Shown here piece after piece: positions 1 to 8,233 of a stretch of 26,273 nt of DNA. The stretch covers positions 1 through 26,273 of the forward strand of contig JAUIEM010000097.1 of the NCBI GenBank assembly GCA_030428695.1, read 5' to 3'. The notes under the pieces were generated by a model. The model did not search any database and was not told the DNA's origin. It worked only from the letters and a program-made list of their open reading frames with translations. The number at the start of each line of letters is the position of its first letter. Within the stretch, counting starts at the first letter, position 1. This DNA comes from a bacterium. GTDB lineage: Bacteria > Planctomycetota > J058 > JAJDCP01. A program made the position numbers and the translations under genes.

Positions 1-37
1 TCCCTCTTCCCCTCTTCCCTCTTCCCCTCTTCCCCTC
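1..37. repeat. CCCTCTTC polypyrimidine tandem repeat
   Basis: About four copies of the unit CCCTCTTC in tandem (periods 8, 8, 7, 8), so one strand is pure pyrimidine. It lies outside any gene and runs into the window edge, so its full length is unknown. Confidence 0.75.
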
Positions 38-65
38 GCAACCCGCACCCACCGGCAAAGGCCCG

Positions 66-97
66 CTCTGCGCCTCTGCACCTCTGCGCCTCTGCGT
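66..97. repeat. Four tandem 8-mers CTCTGC[G/A][C/T]
   Basis: CTCTGCGC, CTCTGCAC, CTCTGCGC and CTCTGCGT follow each other without gaps, then TAAAA. The array lies about 35 bp upstream of the predicted promoter of the first gene. Arrays of this look are often dispersed through a genome, but only this copy is visible here. Confidence 0.7.
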
Positions 98-132
98 TAA
101 AATTCCCCTTTGTCCCCCAATACCCCCTCGAC

Positions 133-160
133 TTGACGCCAGCCCCCCGCCCCGGATAAT
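133..160 (+). promoter_or_regulatory. Sigma-70-type promoter for the glutamate-cysteine ligase gene
   Basis: TTGACG (133-138), a 16-bp spacer, then GATAAT (155-160). Both boxes match the housekeeping consensus at 5 of 6 positions. The predicted start, near 167, leaves a leader of about 33 nt before the GTG at 200. Confidence 0.55.
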
Positions 161-199
161 CCACGCTTCGCCACGCGGACCACAGTCCGAGGAGGCACC

Positions 200-1570
200 G
201 TGAGCGTTCCCGTCGAGCCGGTCACGTCGCGCCAGCAGCTGATCGACTACTTCGTCGCGTCCGCCACCCACAACAAGGGCCGCAAGCGCAAGATGCTCGG
301 CCTCGAGCTCGAGCTGCTCGGGGTGCGGCCGCCGGACTGCCGGGCGGTCGGCTACTCCGAGCCGAACGGGATCCGCGCGCTGTTGCACCGGCTGGCCGGC
401 GAGGACTCCTGGGAAGCGGTCCACGAGGGCGGGCAGCTGCTCGAGCTCAAGCGCGGCGATGCGCGCCTGACGCTCGAGCCGGGGGCGCAGACCGAGCTCA
501 GCCTGACCGCCTTCGACGAGCTCGAGCAGAACCGCGTCGAGCTCGAGGAGATCATCGCCGAGCTCAGCGCGGCCGCCCGGGCGCTCGGCTTCCGCTGGCT
601 CGGGCTGGCGGTGCAGCCGGTGTCGACGCCGGCGGAGATCGAGCTGTTGCCCAAGCGGCGCTACGGGCTGATGGACGAGCGCTTCCAGGAGATCGGGGAG
701 CCGAGCCGGCTCGCCCGCTGGATGATGCGCGCGACCGGCTCGGTCCAGGTCAACCTCGACTACAGCGACGAGGCCGAGGGCATCGACCAGCTCCGGGTCG
801 GGCTCGGCATCGCGCCGCTGGTCACCGCGCTGTGCGCCCACTCGCCGATCGCGGGCGGGCGGGCGCGGGAGTTCGCCTCCTTCCGGGCGGAGATCTGGCG
901 CCATACCGACCCGGCGCGCTGCGGGCTGCCCGACCTGTTCGGGCCCGACGTCGGCTTCGCCGACTACGTCGACTACGCCCTCGGCGTGCCGCTGTTGTTC
1001 GTCGTCGAGAACGGCGGCTGGGAGGCGGGGGACGGGCGCAGCTTCGCCGACCTGATGCGGGACGGGAAGCGGGACGGCAGCCGGCCGGGGATGCGCGACT
1101 GGGAGATCCATATCAACAGCATCTTCACCGAGATCCGGCTGAAGAAGTACATCGAGGTGCGGGCGATGGACGCGCCCCCGCCCGGCGGCGCCGTCGCCGT
1201 CGCCGGGCTCTGGGCCGGGCTGATGTACGACGCGCAGGCCCGGGCCGAAGCCTGGGAGCTGGTCGCGGCGCTGCGCTACGAGGAGCGGCTGCAGCTCCTG
1301 CACGACGTCGCGCGTCACGGGCTCGGGGCACGAATGCGCGGGCTGCCGCTGTGGCACGCCGCGCGCGCCCTGCTGCGGGCCGCCCGGGGCGGCCTGGAGC
1401 GGCTCGGCTACGGGCCGGTGGCGGGGGCTCCGGCGGGCGAGGTGCTCGCGCCGCTGGAAGAGCTGGCCGTCGGCGCCGGGCGCAGCGCGGGGGAGCGAGT
1501 GCGCGGCCGCTGGCGGGGCGACTGGCGGGGTTCGGTCGAGGCGCTGGTCGGAAACGTCGCCTACGACTGA
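200..1570 (+). CDS. Glutamate--cysteine ligase, GCS2 family
   Basis: Predicted to join L-glutamate and L-cysteine with ATP to give gamma-glutamylcysteine, the first step towards glutathione or related low-molecular-weight thiols, in the cytoplasm. The 456-residue length fits the GCS2 (plant/proteobacterial or EgtA-like) branch. Visible family features are the early glutamate-rich strand LGLELELLG (about 33-41), the E-x-GGQLLEL segment (about 75-83), the MMRATGSVQVNLDY strand (about 174-187) and the WEIHINSIFTEIRLKKYIEVRAMD segment (about 302-325). The GTG start follows GAGGAGG by 4 nt. No glutathione synthetase or ergothioneine gene is in the window, so the final thiol is unknown. A sigma factor gene follows 42 bp downstream on the same strand. 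Confidence 0.88.
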   Translation: MSVPVEPVTSRQQLIDYFVASATHNKGRKRKMLGLELELLGVRPPDCRAVGYSEPNGIRALLHRLAGEDSWEAVHEGGQLLELKRGDARLTLEPGAQTELSLTAFDELEQNRVELEEIIAELSAAARALGFRWLGLAVQPVSTPAEIELLPKRRYGLMDERFQEIGEPSRLARWMMRATGSVQVNLDYSDEAEGIDQLRVGLGIAPLVTALCAHSPIAGGRAREFASFRAEIWRHTDPARCGLPDLFGPDVGFADYVDYALGVPLLFVVENGGWEAGDGRSFADLMRDGKRDGSRPGMRDWEIHINSIFTEIRLKKYIEVRAMDAPPPGGAVAVAGLWAGLMYDAQARAEAWELVAALRYEERLQLLHDVARHGLGARMRGLPLWHAARALLRAARGGLERLGYGPVAGAPAGEVLAPLEELAVGAGRSAGERVRGRWRGDWRGSVEALVGNVAYD

Positions 1571-1612
1571 ACCTCGCGCGGAGGCCGGACGTTCCATGCC
1601 TGGAGGGTGGTG

Positions 1613-2158
1613 GTGACGACATGTCCGGGACGGGCGTTCAAGCGCGGCAATCGCGCGGCCTTCGACCTCGTGGTGGAGACCTACCGCGAGCGCCTGTACC
1701 GCATCGCCCTGCGCATCGTGCGCGACAAGGAGGAGGCCTGGGACATCTCGCAGGAGGCGCTGATCCGGGCCTACCAGAAGATCGACAGCTGGGACGGGAG
1801 CTCGAAGTTCTACACCTGGCTGTTCCGCATTACGACCAACCTCGCGATCGACCGGCACCGCAAACGAGGCCGGCAGAACAAGGCCTATGACGCCTACGAG
1901 CCGCCGATGCGGGAAGGGCCGAGCGCCTTCGACGAGCTGGTCAAGCACGAGCAGCTGGCCAAGCTCTCCGAGGCGGTGCAGAGCCTGCCGCCCGGCCAGC
2001 GCGCGGTGGTCGTGCTGCGCCACTACGAGGGGCTGAGCCTCAAGGACATCGCCGAGGCGCGCGGACGCGCCCTCGGCACGATCAAGTCGACCCTGTTCCA
2101 GGCCTTCCGCAACCTCCGCAAGGCCCTGCAACCCGAAAACGCCGAGGAGGCCGAGTGA
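1613..2158 (+). CDS. ECF-type RNA polymerase sigma factor
   Basis: A 181-residue sigma-70 family protein. Region 2 covers about residues 10-80, with the YRERLYRIALRIVRDKEEAWDISQEALIRAY core and the W-L-F-R-I-T-T-N-L helix. Region 4 covers about 115-172, with the helix-turn-helix LSLKDIAEARGRALGTIKSTL. A loose KRGRQNK linker lies between. Three overlapping GTG codons occur at 1607, 1610 and 1613. GGAGG (1602-1606) touches the first, so the third, 6 nt away, is the best start. The gene overlaps the anti-sigma gene by one base (TGATG), which implies translational coupling. Its targets cannot be read from the window. It is probably co-transcribed with the ligase upstream, since no separate promoter is evident. 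Confidence 0.92.
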   Translation: MTTCPGRAFKRGNRAAFDLVVETYRERLYRIALRIVRDKEEAWDISQEALIRAYQKIDSWDGSSKFYTWLFRITTNLAIDRHRKRGRQNKAYDAYEPPMREGPSAFDELVKHEQLAKLSEAVQSLPPGQRAVVVLRHYEGLSLKDIAEARGRALGTIKSTLFQAFRNLRKALQPENAEEAE

Positions 2159-3186
2159 TGGACCCCTGCGACGCCTACGAAGAGCGGCTGTTCTGGCTCT
2201 CCCAGGACGCGCTCGACCCGGACGAACGTCCCGAGGTCGAGGCCCACAAGGAGAGCTGCGACGCCTGCCGCGGCGCCTTCGAGGAGTTCGCCGCGACCGC
2301 GACGCTGCTCGAGCAGGAGCCGGCGCCGCCGGCCTGGAGCGAGCAGCAGCTGCTCGCCTGGAGCACCTCCTTCCGCGGCCGGCTCGAGGCGCTGGAGCGG
2401 CCGCGCGTCGCCCGTCCGCCGCGCTTCCTCGGACGCCACATGCTGCTCGCCGCGGCGCTGGTCTGCCTGTGCCTCGGGACGGCCTTCGGGGTCGCGATCG
2501 AGCGGGCGCGCTGGCCGAGCGCGGAGCGGGCGCGGGCGGTGACGGCCTACCTCTCGCTCGCCGACCACTACTACCTCGAGGAGAAGAACTTCGACGAGGC
2601 TTTCGTGTACTACGGGCTCGCCCTCGAGCTCGAGAATGTGGCGGATGACGCGAGCGCCGAGGCCCTCGAGCTCGCGCGCCGGCGGCTGGTCCTGATCGAC
2701 GAGGTCGACGGCAACTACGCGCTCTTGAAGGCCGTCGCCGAAGGCGAGCGCGCCCTGGCCGAGGGCGACGTCGAGCGGGCCCGCAAGGTGTTCGTCAACG
2801 TGACGGCCCGGGCTCCGGACAACCCGGTCGCCTGGTGGGCCGTCGAGCTGTCCGGGAAGCTGCTCGTGTCCGAGGCGCTCTCCGCCGCCGCCGCGCCGAA
2901 GACCGACGTCGCCGCGCTCAAGGCCGAGCTACGCAGCCTCTTGCCGCGCGGGGAGACCAGCCAGGAGGACCTCGAGCCGCGGCTGGAGAACCTGCGCAAC
3001 CTGCGCAACTCCTCGAACCACAGCATGGCCGCCTACGCCCAGCTGACCATCGCCGAGCTCCTGCGCAGGGCCGGCCGGGACGAGGACGCGATCGACGCCT
3101 ACACCGTCGTGCTCAAGGAGTTCGCGGACGTCGAGCCCGCCGTCGCCCTGGCCCGCCGCCGCCTCGCCGAGGCGGGCCCGCGGTGA
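2158..3186 (+). CDS. Membrane anti-sigma factor: zinc finger plus periplasmic TPR-like region
   Basis: The cytoplasmic N-terminus carries the anti-sigma zinc signature H30-x3-C34-x2-C37, with C4 a possible fourth ligand. One membrane helix follows (about 95-114). The remainder (about 125-342) is helical and TPR-like, with an LADHYYLEEKNFDEAFVYYGLALELE unit and a C-terminal AYAQLTIAELLRRAGRDEDAIDAY unit. It should hold the upstream sigma factor inactive at the membrane and release it on a signal, possibly via the outer TPR part. ATG 2158 lies 7 nt after GAGGAGG and is preferred over the GTG at 2155. The last bases overlap the next gene (GTGA). An adaptor role instead of a true anti-sigma role is possible. 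Confidence 0.8.
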   Translation: MDPCDAYEERLFWLSQDALDPDERPEVEAHKESCDACRGAFEEFAATATLLEQEPAPPAWSEQQLLAWSTSFRGRLEALERPRVARPPRFLGRHMLLAAALVCLCLGTAFGVAIERARWPSAERARAVTAYLSLADHYYLEEKNFDEAFVYYGLALELENVADDASAEALELARRRLVLIDEVDGNYALLKAVAEGERALAEGDVERARKVFVNVTARAPDNPVAWWAVELSGKLLVSEALSAAAAPKTDVAALKAELRSLLPRGETSQEDLEPRLENLRNLRNSSNHSMAAYAQLTIAELLRRAGRDEDAIDAYTVVLKEFADVEPAVALARRRLAEAGPR

Positions 3187-3905
3187 AACAGGCGCCGACC
3201 CTGCTCGGCAGCGCGCTGATCGCGGCCAGCGTGCTGATCGCCGGCTGGTGGCTGCGGGACGCCGAGCCCCCCCGCCTCGAGGTCGGGGCGCCGGAGGTCG
3301 CGATCACGGCACCGCCGGTCGCGCCGCAGTCGCTGGTGTCCGCCCAGGACCAGCTCTTCTACGCCGACGGCCAGGGCAACTTCTTCCACCTCGAGCCGGG
3401 GCCGGAGGGGCTGCGGGTGGTCGATGTGCAGCGCCTGGTCCACGACCCCCTGCGCCACGTCGACGATCCGGCACGACGCGAGCTGCACGGCTTCTACCTC
3501 GACGACCTCGCGAGCCTCGAGCGCGAGCGGCGCGACGCCTTCCGGGCCGCGCTGGAGCGGACGGAGGATGAGGAAGCGGCCGCGCGCCTCGCGCGCGAGC
3601 TCTTCGCCCTCGGCGACGTCGAAGGGCTCCTGCCCCACCTCGAGTCCGGGAGCTACGTCCGCCGGCGGCAGGCCGCCTTCACCCTCGGGGAGGCGGGCTA
3701 TCTCGCGGCGGTGCCCGCCCTGATCGACCTGCTGTCGGAGTCGGAGGAAGGGCGGAGGCGCGCGCACGCCGCCCTCGTCGCCCTGACCGGCGAGGACTAT
3801 GTCGAAAACATCGAGCGGGTCGACCAATCCCGCGCGGCCGAGGCCTGGCGCGACTGGTTCCGCGCGCATCCGCCGGCCACCCCCTTCGCCCGCGGCGCGC
3901 CCTGA
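3183..3905 (+). CDS. Membrane-anchored HEAT-repeat protein of the sigma operon
   Basis: A 240-residue protein starting at a GTG inside the stop of the previous gene (GTGA overlap), with an N-terminal hydrophobic segment (about 6-24, LLGSALIAASVLIAGWW) that is a signal anchor. Residues about 120-235 contain HEAT-like helical repeats, for example YVRRRQAAFTLGEAGYLAAVPALIDLL and the following RRAHAALVALTGEDY. The tail AEAWRDWFRAHP is common at the end of planctomycete HEAT proteins. No catalytic motif is visible. Its position as third gene suggests a partner of the anti-sigma factor in signal sensing outside the membrane. That role is inferred from context only. Confidence 0.72.
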   Translation: MKQAPTLLGSALIAASVLIAGWWLRDAEPPRLEVGAPEVAITAPPVAPQSLVSAQDQLFYADGQGNFFHLEPGPEGLRVVDVQRLVHDPLRHVDDPARRELHGFYLDDLASLERERRDAFRAALERTEDEEAAARLARELFALGDVEGLLPHLESGSYVRRRQAAFTLGEAGYLAAVPALIDLLSESEEGRRRAHAALVALTGEDYVENIERVDQSRAAEAWRDWFRAHPPATPFARGAP

Positions 3906-3920
3906 GCCCGTCGGGGTCTG

Positions 3921-3945
3921 CCGAAGGGCCGCCGGCCCCGGTTTT
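3921..3945 (+). terminator. Intrinsic terminator after the sigma operon
   Basis: GGGCC (3926-3930) pairs with GGCCC (3934-3938) around a GCC loop. Outer CC (3921-3922) can add pairs with GG (3940-3941). TTTT follows at 3942-3945. It lies 16 bp after the HEAT gene stop. Confidence 0.45.
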
Positions 3946-3972
3946 GCGGGCAGCTGCCGAGGGTGCTACCCT
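3944..3972 (+). promoter_or_regulatory. Promoter of the PEGA lipoprotein operon
   Basis: TTGCGG (3944-3949), 17 bp, then TACCCT (3967-3972), with the extended element TG at 3964-3965. The -35 box reuses the T-tract of the preceding terminator. The boxes are only partial matches. Confidence 0.35.
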
Positions 3973-4046
3973 GAAGAGGAAGTCCCCCGAAGAAGCCGCG
4001 CGGGGCCGGTGTCTCTTCCACCAGCCCCCAGGCAGAGGAGGATGCG

Positions 4047-5639
4047 ATGACGAACGTCCCGCGCGCGGTGAGCCTGCTGCTCGTCGCCCTGTGCGCGTGC
4101 GGTTGCCGCTCCACCCAGGGTGTGCGCACCCGCATCGGCGTGACCTCCTCCCCGTCCGGCAGCGTCTACCTCGACGGCCAGGACACCGGCCACACCACGC
4201 CCGCCACGCTCCAGCTGCGCGCGGACGGCAAGCTCCACCGGGTCACGGTCAAGTCTCCGCGCCACTCCAGCGAAGAGGCGCTGTTCTACGCCCTGCCGTC
4301 GAAGTTCCAGAGCTCCTTCCACTTCGAGCTCTCCCCGGTCGGCCAGGGCCTGACCCTGCTCGGCGTGCCGCACGGTGCCAACGTCAGCGCCCGGCGGCTG
4401 TCGGCCCGGGCCTCCGACCAGCCCATCGAGGTCAGCCGCCACGACGACGCGGTCTGGATCGCGAGCCCCCCGGGCGAGCTCGAGGTCCAGGTCGACGCCT
4501 CCGGCTACAAGTCCTGGCGGCGCTCCCTGACGGTCGCCGACGAGCGCTGGGGCGAGGTGCGGGTCGAGCTGCTGGTCGACGGCGCCGGCGTGCGCCTGTT
4601 CGGTCCCTCCGCCCTGCTCGTCCAGGTCGAGGGCCACGGCGCCCTCAAGCTGCGCTCCGGCGGCACCCTGCTCGCCCTGGAGCCGGGCTGGCAGCGGCTG
4701 GTCGTGCGCGCCGACGGCTACATCCCCCACGCGGTCGAGGTCGAGGTGCGCGACGGCCGGCACGTCGACGTGCAGCTGCGCATGGTGCGCCTCGACGACG
4801 CCCTGCGCACCCTCGCCGCCGAGCGGGTCGTGCCGTCCAGCGCGCAGGGCGTGTGGGGCGACTTGTTGCGGGGCGGGCGCGGCCTCGAGGACGCGCTGCT
4901 CGAAGAGCTGCGCGAGCTCGCCCGCTACTCGGCCTCCTTCCGCTGGGGCAGCCGCAGCTGGCACGCCCTGCGGGCCTTCGTCGAGATCGCGCCGGACGCG
5001 CGGGGCAGCGACCTGCGCGACGCCCTCTCGGCCGGACGCAGCGCGCCGAACGCCGACGCGGTCAGCGCCCTGCGCAGCTTCTTCGACCCGATCGCCATCC
5101 CGACCTACGAGGCGGCTGTGCTGTACGGCAGCGCCCCGCTCGCCAGCTCGGCCGCCTTCAGCCTCGGCCAGCTGCAGGCCGGTGAGCACGCCCTGCGCCG
5201 GCGGCTCGACGACGCCTACCTCGACAGCGCCGCCTCCCACGCGCTGTGGTCGGCCCTGGCCGAGACCGGGGACGCCCGGGCCCGCGAGCGGGTGCTCGAG
5301 CGCGCCGAGCAGGGGGCGCGGCTGTACCGGGACGACGTCAGCGCCCGCAACACCTGGGGCATCGACGCGCTGCGGGCGGGCAAGCCGGCGCTGGCCGTCG
5401 ACATCTACGAGTCGGCGACCCTCGACTTCCCCGACGAGCACGTCTTCCACTACAACCTCGCCTGCGCCTACGCGCTGGTCGGGCAGCGGCGGCGGGCGGT
5501 CGAGGCCCTCGAGAAGTCGGTCGAGGCGCGGCGCGGCGACTGGATCTACATCGAGCGCGACCCCGACCTCGCCAGCCTGCGCGACGAGCCCGCCTTCCGC
5601 GAGCTGATCGACCGGCTGCGGCGCGAGGCGCGGCCCTGA
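4047..5639 (+). CDS. PEGA-domain lipoprotein with C-terminal TPR region
   Basis: A 530-residue exported protein. The signal peptide ends in a lipobox (L15-C-A-C18; C20 is an alternative). A clear PEGA motif, SSPSGSVYLDGQDTGHTTPATL, covers about 34-55. Two weaker PEGA-like units follow, around the G-Y-K-S-W segment (about 150-180) and the GWQRLVVRADGYIPH segment (about 214-250). The C-terminal part (about 415-528) is TPR-like, ending in D-P-D-L-A-S-L-R-D-E-P-A-F. PEGA domains are usually extracytoplasmic surface or scaffold modules, so an envelope role is likely, but no specific function is known. The ATG follows GAGGAGG by 5 nt. Its stop overlaps the methyltransferase start (TGATG), so the two are co-translated. 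Confidence 0.82.
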   Translation: MTNVPRAVSLLLVALCACGCRSTQGVRTRIGVTSSPSGSVYLDGQDTGHTTPATLQLRADGKLHRVTVKSPRHSSEEALFYALPSKFQSSFHFELSPVGQGLTLLGVPHGANVSARRLSARASDQPIEVSRHDDAVWIASPPGELEVQVDASGYKSWRRSLTVADERWGEVRVELLVDGAGVRLFGPSALLVQVEGHGALKLRSGGTLLALEPGWQRLVVRADGYIPHAVEVEVRDGRHVDVQLRMVRLDDALRTLAAERVVPSSAQGVWGDLLRGGRGLEDALLEELRELARYSASFRWGSRSWHALRAFVEIAPDARGSDLRDALSAGRSAPNADAVSALRSFFDPIAIPTYEAAVLYGSAPLASSAAFSLGQLQAGEHALRRRLDDAYLDSAASHALWSALAETGDARARERVLERAEQGARLYRDDVSARNTWGIDALRAGKPALAVDIYESATLDFPDEHVFHYNLACAYALVGQRRRAVEALEKSVEARRGDWIYIERDPDLASLRDEPAFRELIDRLRREARP

Positions 5640-6154
5640 TGGCGATCCCCCGCGCCGAGCTGCGGCGAAGCTACGACCGCTCCGCCGACGGCTACGACGA
5701 GACCTTCTGGCCACTGCAGAAGATCAAGTTCACCCGCGTCCTCGCCGCGTTGCCGCTGGCGCCGACCGCCTCGATCCTCGACCTCGGCGCGGGCACCGGC
5801 CTGCTCGCGCGGCTGCTGCCGCGGCGCTTCGTCGCCCTCGACCTGTCGCGGGGCATGCTCGAGCGCGCGCCGCGGCACCTCTACCGGGTGCAGGCGGACA
5901 GCGACGCGCTGCCCTTCGCCGACGGGAGCTTCGACGCGGTGCTCAGCTTCACGGCGCTGCTGCACATCCCCGCCCTGACCGCCTCCTTCGCGGAGGTCCG
6001 CCGCGTGCTCCGGGCCGGCGGCTCCTTCGCCTTCAGCCTGCTGCGAGAAGATCGCTATCCCTCGCTCGAATCTCAGCTACAATCGGTAGGCCTCCGCCCG
6101 TACCGCGAGCTCGCGTGCGGGCAGGATGTCGCCTGGCTGTGCGAGACGGCCTGA
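5639..6154 (+). CDS. Class I SAM-dependent methyltransferase
   Basis: A 171-residue methyltransferase of the Methyltransf_11 type. Motif I is ILDLGAGTGLL (about 46-56). The acidic residue after strand 2 is in VALDLSRGML. Motif IV is FDAVLSFTALLHIP, and the strand 4/5 signature is EVRRVLRAGGSFAFSL. The N-terminal SYDRSADGYDETFWPLQ helix is typical of small-molecule methyltransferases of this group. It is shorter than many relatives, with only a brief cap after motif VI. The substrate cannot be predicted. The ATG overlaps the stop of the PEGA gene. The internal hexamer TACAAT at 6078-6083 could serve a promoter for the next gene, but no -35 box is convincing. Confidence 0.85.
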   Translation: MAIPRAELRRSYDRSADGYDETFWPLQKIKFTRVLAALPLAPTASILDLGAGTGLLARLLPRRFVALDLSRGMLERAPRHLYRVQADSDALPFADGSFDAVLSFTALLHIPALTASFAEVRRVLRAGGSFAFSLLREDRYPSLESQLQSVGLRPYRELACGQDVAWLCETA

Positions 6155-6208
6155 GCACGCCTTCCCGTGGCGTAGGACCGATCGACGCGGGCGGGCCGAG
6201 GAGACGCG

Positions 6209-7711
6209 ATGAGCTCGCTGTCGGTCGTCGAGGGCCCGGACAAGGGCCGCCGCTTCCTGCTCCGTTCCTTCCCTGCCAGCCTCGGCCGGGAGCTCGGCTG
6301 CACGATCTGCCTGGAAGATCCCGCGGTGTCGAACGTGCACGCGCGGCTGAGTCGCGCCGAGGGCGCGACCCGCCTGGTCGACTGCGAGAGCCGCAACGGC
6401 ACCTACCTCAACGGGCGCAAGGTCGCCGATGCGGTGCTCGAGGACGGCGACCTGATCGCGATCGGCAACACCCGCGTCCGCTTCCACAAAGACCGCAGCG
6501 ACGGGCTCGTCCACGCCGAGCGGCGGGTGACCCAGCGGATGCAGCCGCTCGCCGGCATCGACTCCGGCAAGCTGCCCCAGGTCGAGAGCGGCGAGGAGCA
6601 GAGCGAGCCCGACCGCAAGCTCGCCAAGGCCTACAAGCTGCTCGCCCGGCTGTACAAGCTCGACCGCGCCCTCAGCGAGGTGCACGACCTCGAGACCCTG
6701 CAGGTGCGCGGCCTCGAGCTCGTGTTGCGGGTGATCTCCGCCGACCGGGGCATGATCCAGCTCGTCGATCCGACCTCGGGCGAGCTGGCGGAACCGACCG
6801 TGCGCGGCGGCGAGCCGATGCTCAGCCACATCGTCCTCGACACCGTGCTCGGCGACAAGCAGACGCTGCTCGCGGAGGATGTCGGCTTCGACGTGCGCTT
6901 CGCCGGCGAGGCGCCGGAGGGCGTGAAGTCGCTCTTGTGCGTGCCGCTGGTCAGCCTCGAGCAGCTGCACGGCATGATCCAGCTCGACGCGGCGACGGCC
7001 GGGAAGTTCCAGCAGGGCGACCTCGAGCTGCTGGTCACCCTCGGCCACAAGCTCGCGACGGCGATCGCCAACGTGCGCCACGCCGATCAGCTCAAGACGA
7101 TGTTCCAGCGCACGGTCGCGACGCTGGTCGGCACCATCCAGGCCAAGGACAAGTACACCCGCGGCCACTCCGAGCGGGTCAAGCGCTACGCGCGCGAGCT
7201 CGGCGAGGCCCTCGCCCTGTCGCCGCAGGAGCAGGAGCACCTCGAGGTGTCGGCGGTGCTGCACGACGTCGGCAAGCTCGGCATGCCGGACAAGATCCTG
7301 ATCCACAACGACGACCCCCTGACCGAGGACGAGCTCGAGACGGTCAAGAAGCATCCCTTCCAGGGGGCGAAGCTGCTGTCGAAGATCCCCGAGCTCGAGC
7401 CGGTCGTCGCCGGCGTCAAGTGGCACCACGAGGACTACGGCGGCGGCGGCTACCCCGACGGCCTGGTCGGCAAGGACATCCCGCTGCAGGCCCGGATCAT
7501 CGCGGTCGCCGACACCTACGACGCGGTGACGACCGACCGCCCGTACCAGAAGGGGGTCTCGAAGCTCGAGGGCCTCGAGATCCTGAAGAAGCTCAAGGGC
7601 ACGCGCCTCGACCCCGATCTGGTCGACCTGTTCGTCGACGCGATGCGCGCCCGTTACCTCGCCCGCCGCTGGGGATCGGTCAGCGACGGCACATCGGTGG
7701 TGCCCGGATGA
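6209..7711 (+). CDS. FHA-GAF-HD-GYP protein, predicted c-di-GMP phosphodiesterase
   Basis: A 500-residue cytoplasmic signalling protein. The FHA domain (about 5-95) has the phosphothreonine-binding residues G26-R27, S41-N42-x-H44 and R62-N63-G64. A GAF domain covers about 150-290. The HD-GYP domain (about 298-485) has H352-D353-x-G-K356, H382, H406-H407-E-x-Y-GGGG-Y415-P416-x-G-L and D435, so the metal and GYP residues look complete. It should hydrolyse cyclic di-GMP, with the FHA domain tying it to a Ser/Thr-phosphorylated partner. The ATG follows CGAGGAGA closely. The 3' end overlaps the next gene (ATGATG). The matching synthase, also FHA-linked, lies at 19182-20198. Confidence 0.92.
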   Translation: MSSLSVVEGPDKGRRFLLRSFPASLGRELGCTICLEDPAVSNVHARLSRAEGATRLVDCESRNGTYLNGRKVADAVLEDGDLIAIGNTRVRFHKDRSDGLVHAERRVTQRMQPLAGIDSGKLPQVESGEEQSEPDRKLAKAYKLLARLYKLDRALSEVHDLETLQVRGLELVLRVISADRGMIQLVDPTSGELAEPTVRGGEPMLSHIVLDTVLGDKQTLLAEDVGFDVRFAGEAPEGVKSLLCVPLVSLEQLHGMIQLDAATAGKFQQGDLELLVTLGHKLATAIANVRHADQLKTMFQRTVATLVGTIQAKDKYTRGHSERVKRYARELGEALALSPQEQEHLEVSAVLHDVGKLGMPDKILIHNDDPLTEDELETVKKHPFQGAKLLSKIPELEPVVAGVKWHHEDYGGGGYPDGLVGKDIPLQARIIAVADTYDAVTTDRPYQKGVSKLEGLEILKKLKGTRLDPDLVDLFVDAMRARYLARRWGSVSDGTSVVPG

Positions 7712-8229
7712 TGCGCGCGCTGTTCTTCCTCTGCCTGACCGCGGCGCTCGCCAGCGCCCAGGACTCGACCGACGTCGCCTTGCCCTGGACCGGGGAGGCC
7801 GTCCTCGAGAGCTGGGCCGACGGCTGCCACTGCCGCTTCTCCTTCGCCCAGACCGCCGGCGAGACCGAGATCGTGATGGCGGCGGAGTACGACTACCGGC
7901 CGCTCGCCGACAAGGAGGGCGGCTTCGAGGAGACCAAGGCGATCTACAACGCCGAGGGTGTCGAGCTCTCCCGCACCACCCGCGAGGGCCACGTCTCGGA
8001 GTACGAGGCGCTGCTCAGCTCCGGCACGGTCACGGTCGGCCCCGAAGAGACCCGCGAGCTCGCGGGCCAGGCCTGGAGCTGCCGGGCGTACACCATCAAG
8101 CCGCCGAGCGGGCCGGTGATGAAGATGTGGATGAGCGCCGAGCTGCCCGGCATCGTGCTCCGCGCCGAGGTCTCCAACGCCTCCGGCCAGACGGTGATCG
8201 AGCTGCGCAGCCTGCGCTACGGCGACTGA
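7708..8229 (+). CDS. Secreted protein of unknown function
   Basis: A 173-residue protein with a 17-residue signal peptide ending A-S-A before Q18-D19. The mature part is mainly beta, with a C-x-C pair in DGCHCRF and one later cysteine (WSCRAY). Near the C-terminus the K-P-P-S-G-P-V-M-K-M-W-M segment and the phrase AELPGIVLRAEV resemble secreted proteins that measure or modify an outer-membrane or lipoprotein ligand, but I do not recognise a family. ATG 7708 (or 7711) overlaps the HD-GYP gene stop, so it is co-translated with it. The convergent gene on the other strand ends only 4 bp away. Confidence 0.7.
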   Translation: MMRALFFLCLTAALASAQDSTDVALPWTGEAVLESWADGCHCRFSFAQTAGETEIVMAAEYDYRPLADKEGGFEETKAIYNAEGVELSRTTREGHVSEYEALLSSGTVTVGPEETRELAGQAWSCRAYTIKPPSGPVMKMWMSAELPGIVLRAEVSNASGQTVIELRSLRYGD

Positions 8230-8233
8230 GTCG

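Noticed and set aside
1621..1890. ATG at 1621 as start of the sigma factor, implying a frameshift near 1632
   Set aside because: The ATG is in a different frame from the sigma domains. The GTG at 1613 sits at the right distance from GGAGG and gives an intact protein.
3966..5714. A 582-codon open frame antisense to the PEGA lipoprotein gene
   Set aside because: Compositionally biased shadow. The plus-strand product has a lipobox, PEGA motifs and a well-placed ribosome site.
6078..6083. TACAAT inside the methyltransferase gene as promoter of the FHA-HD-GYP gene
   Set aside because: Good -10 match, but no -35 box, and it lies in coding sequence; not enough for a feature.
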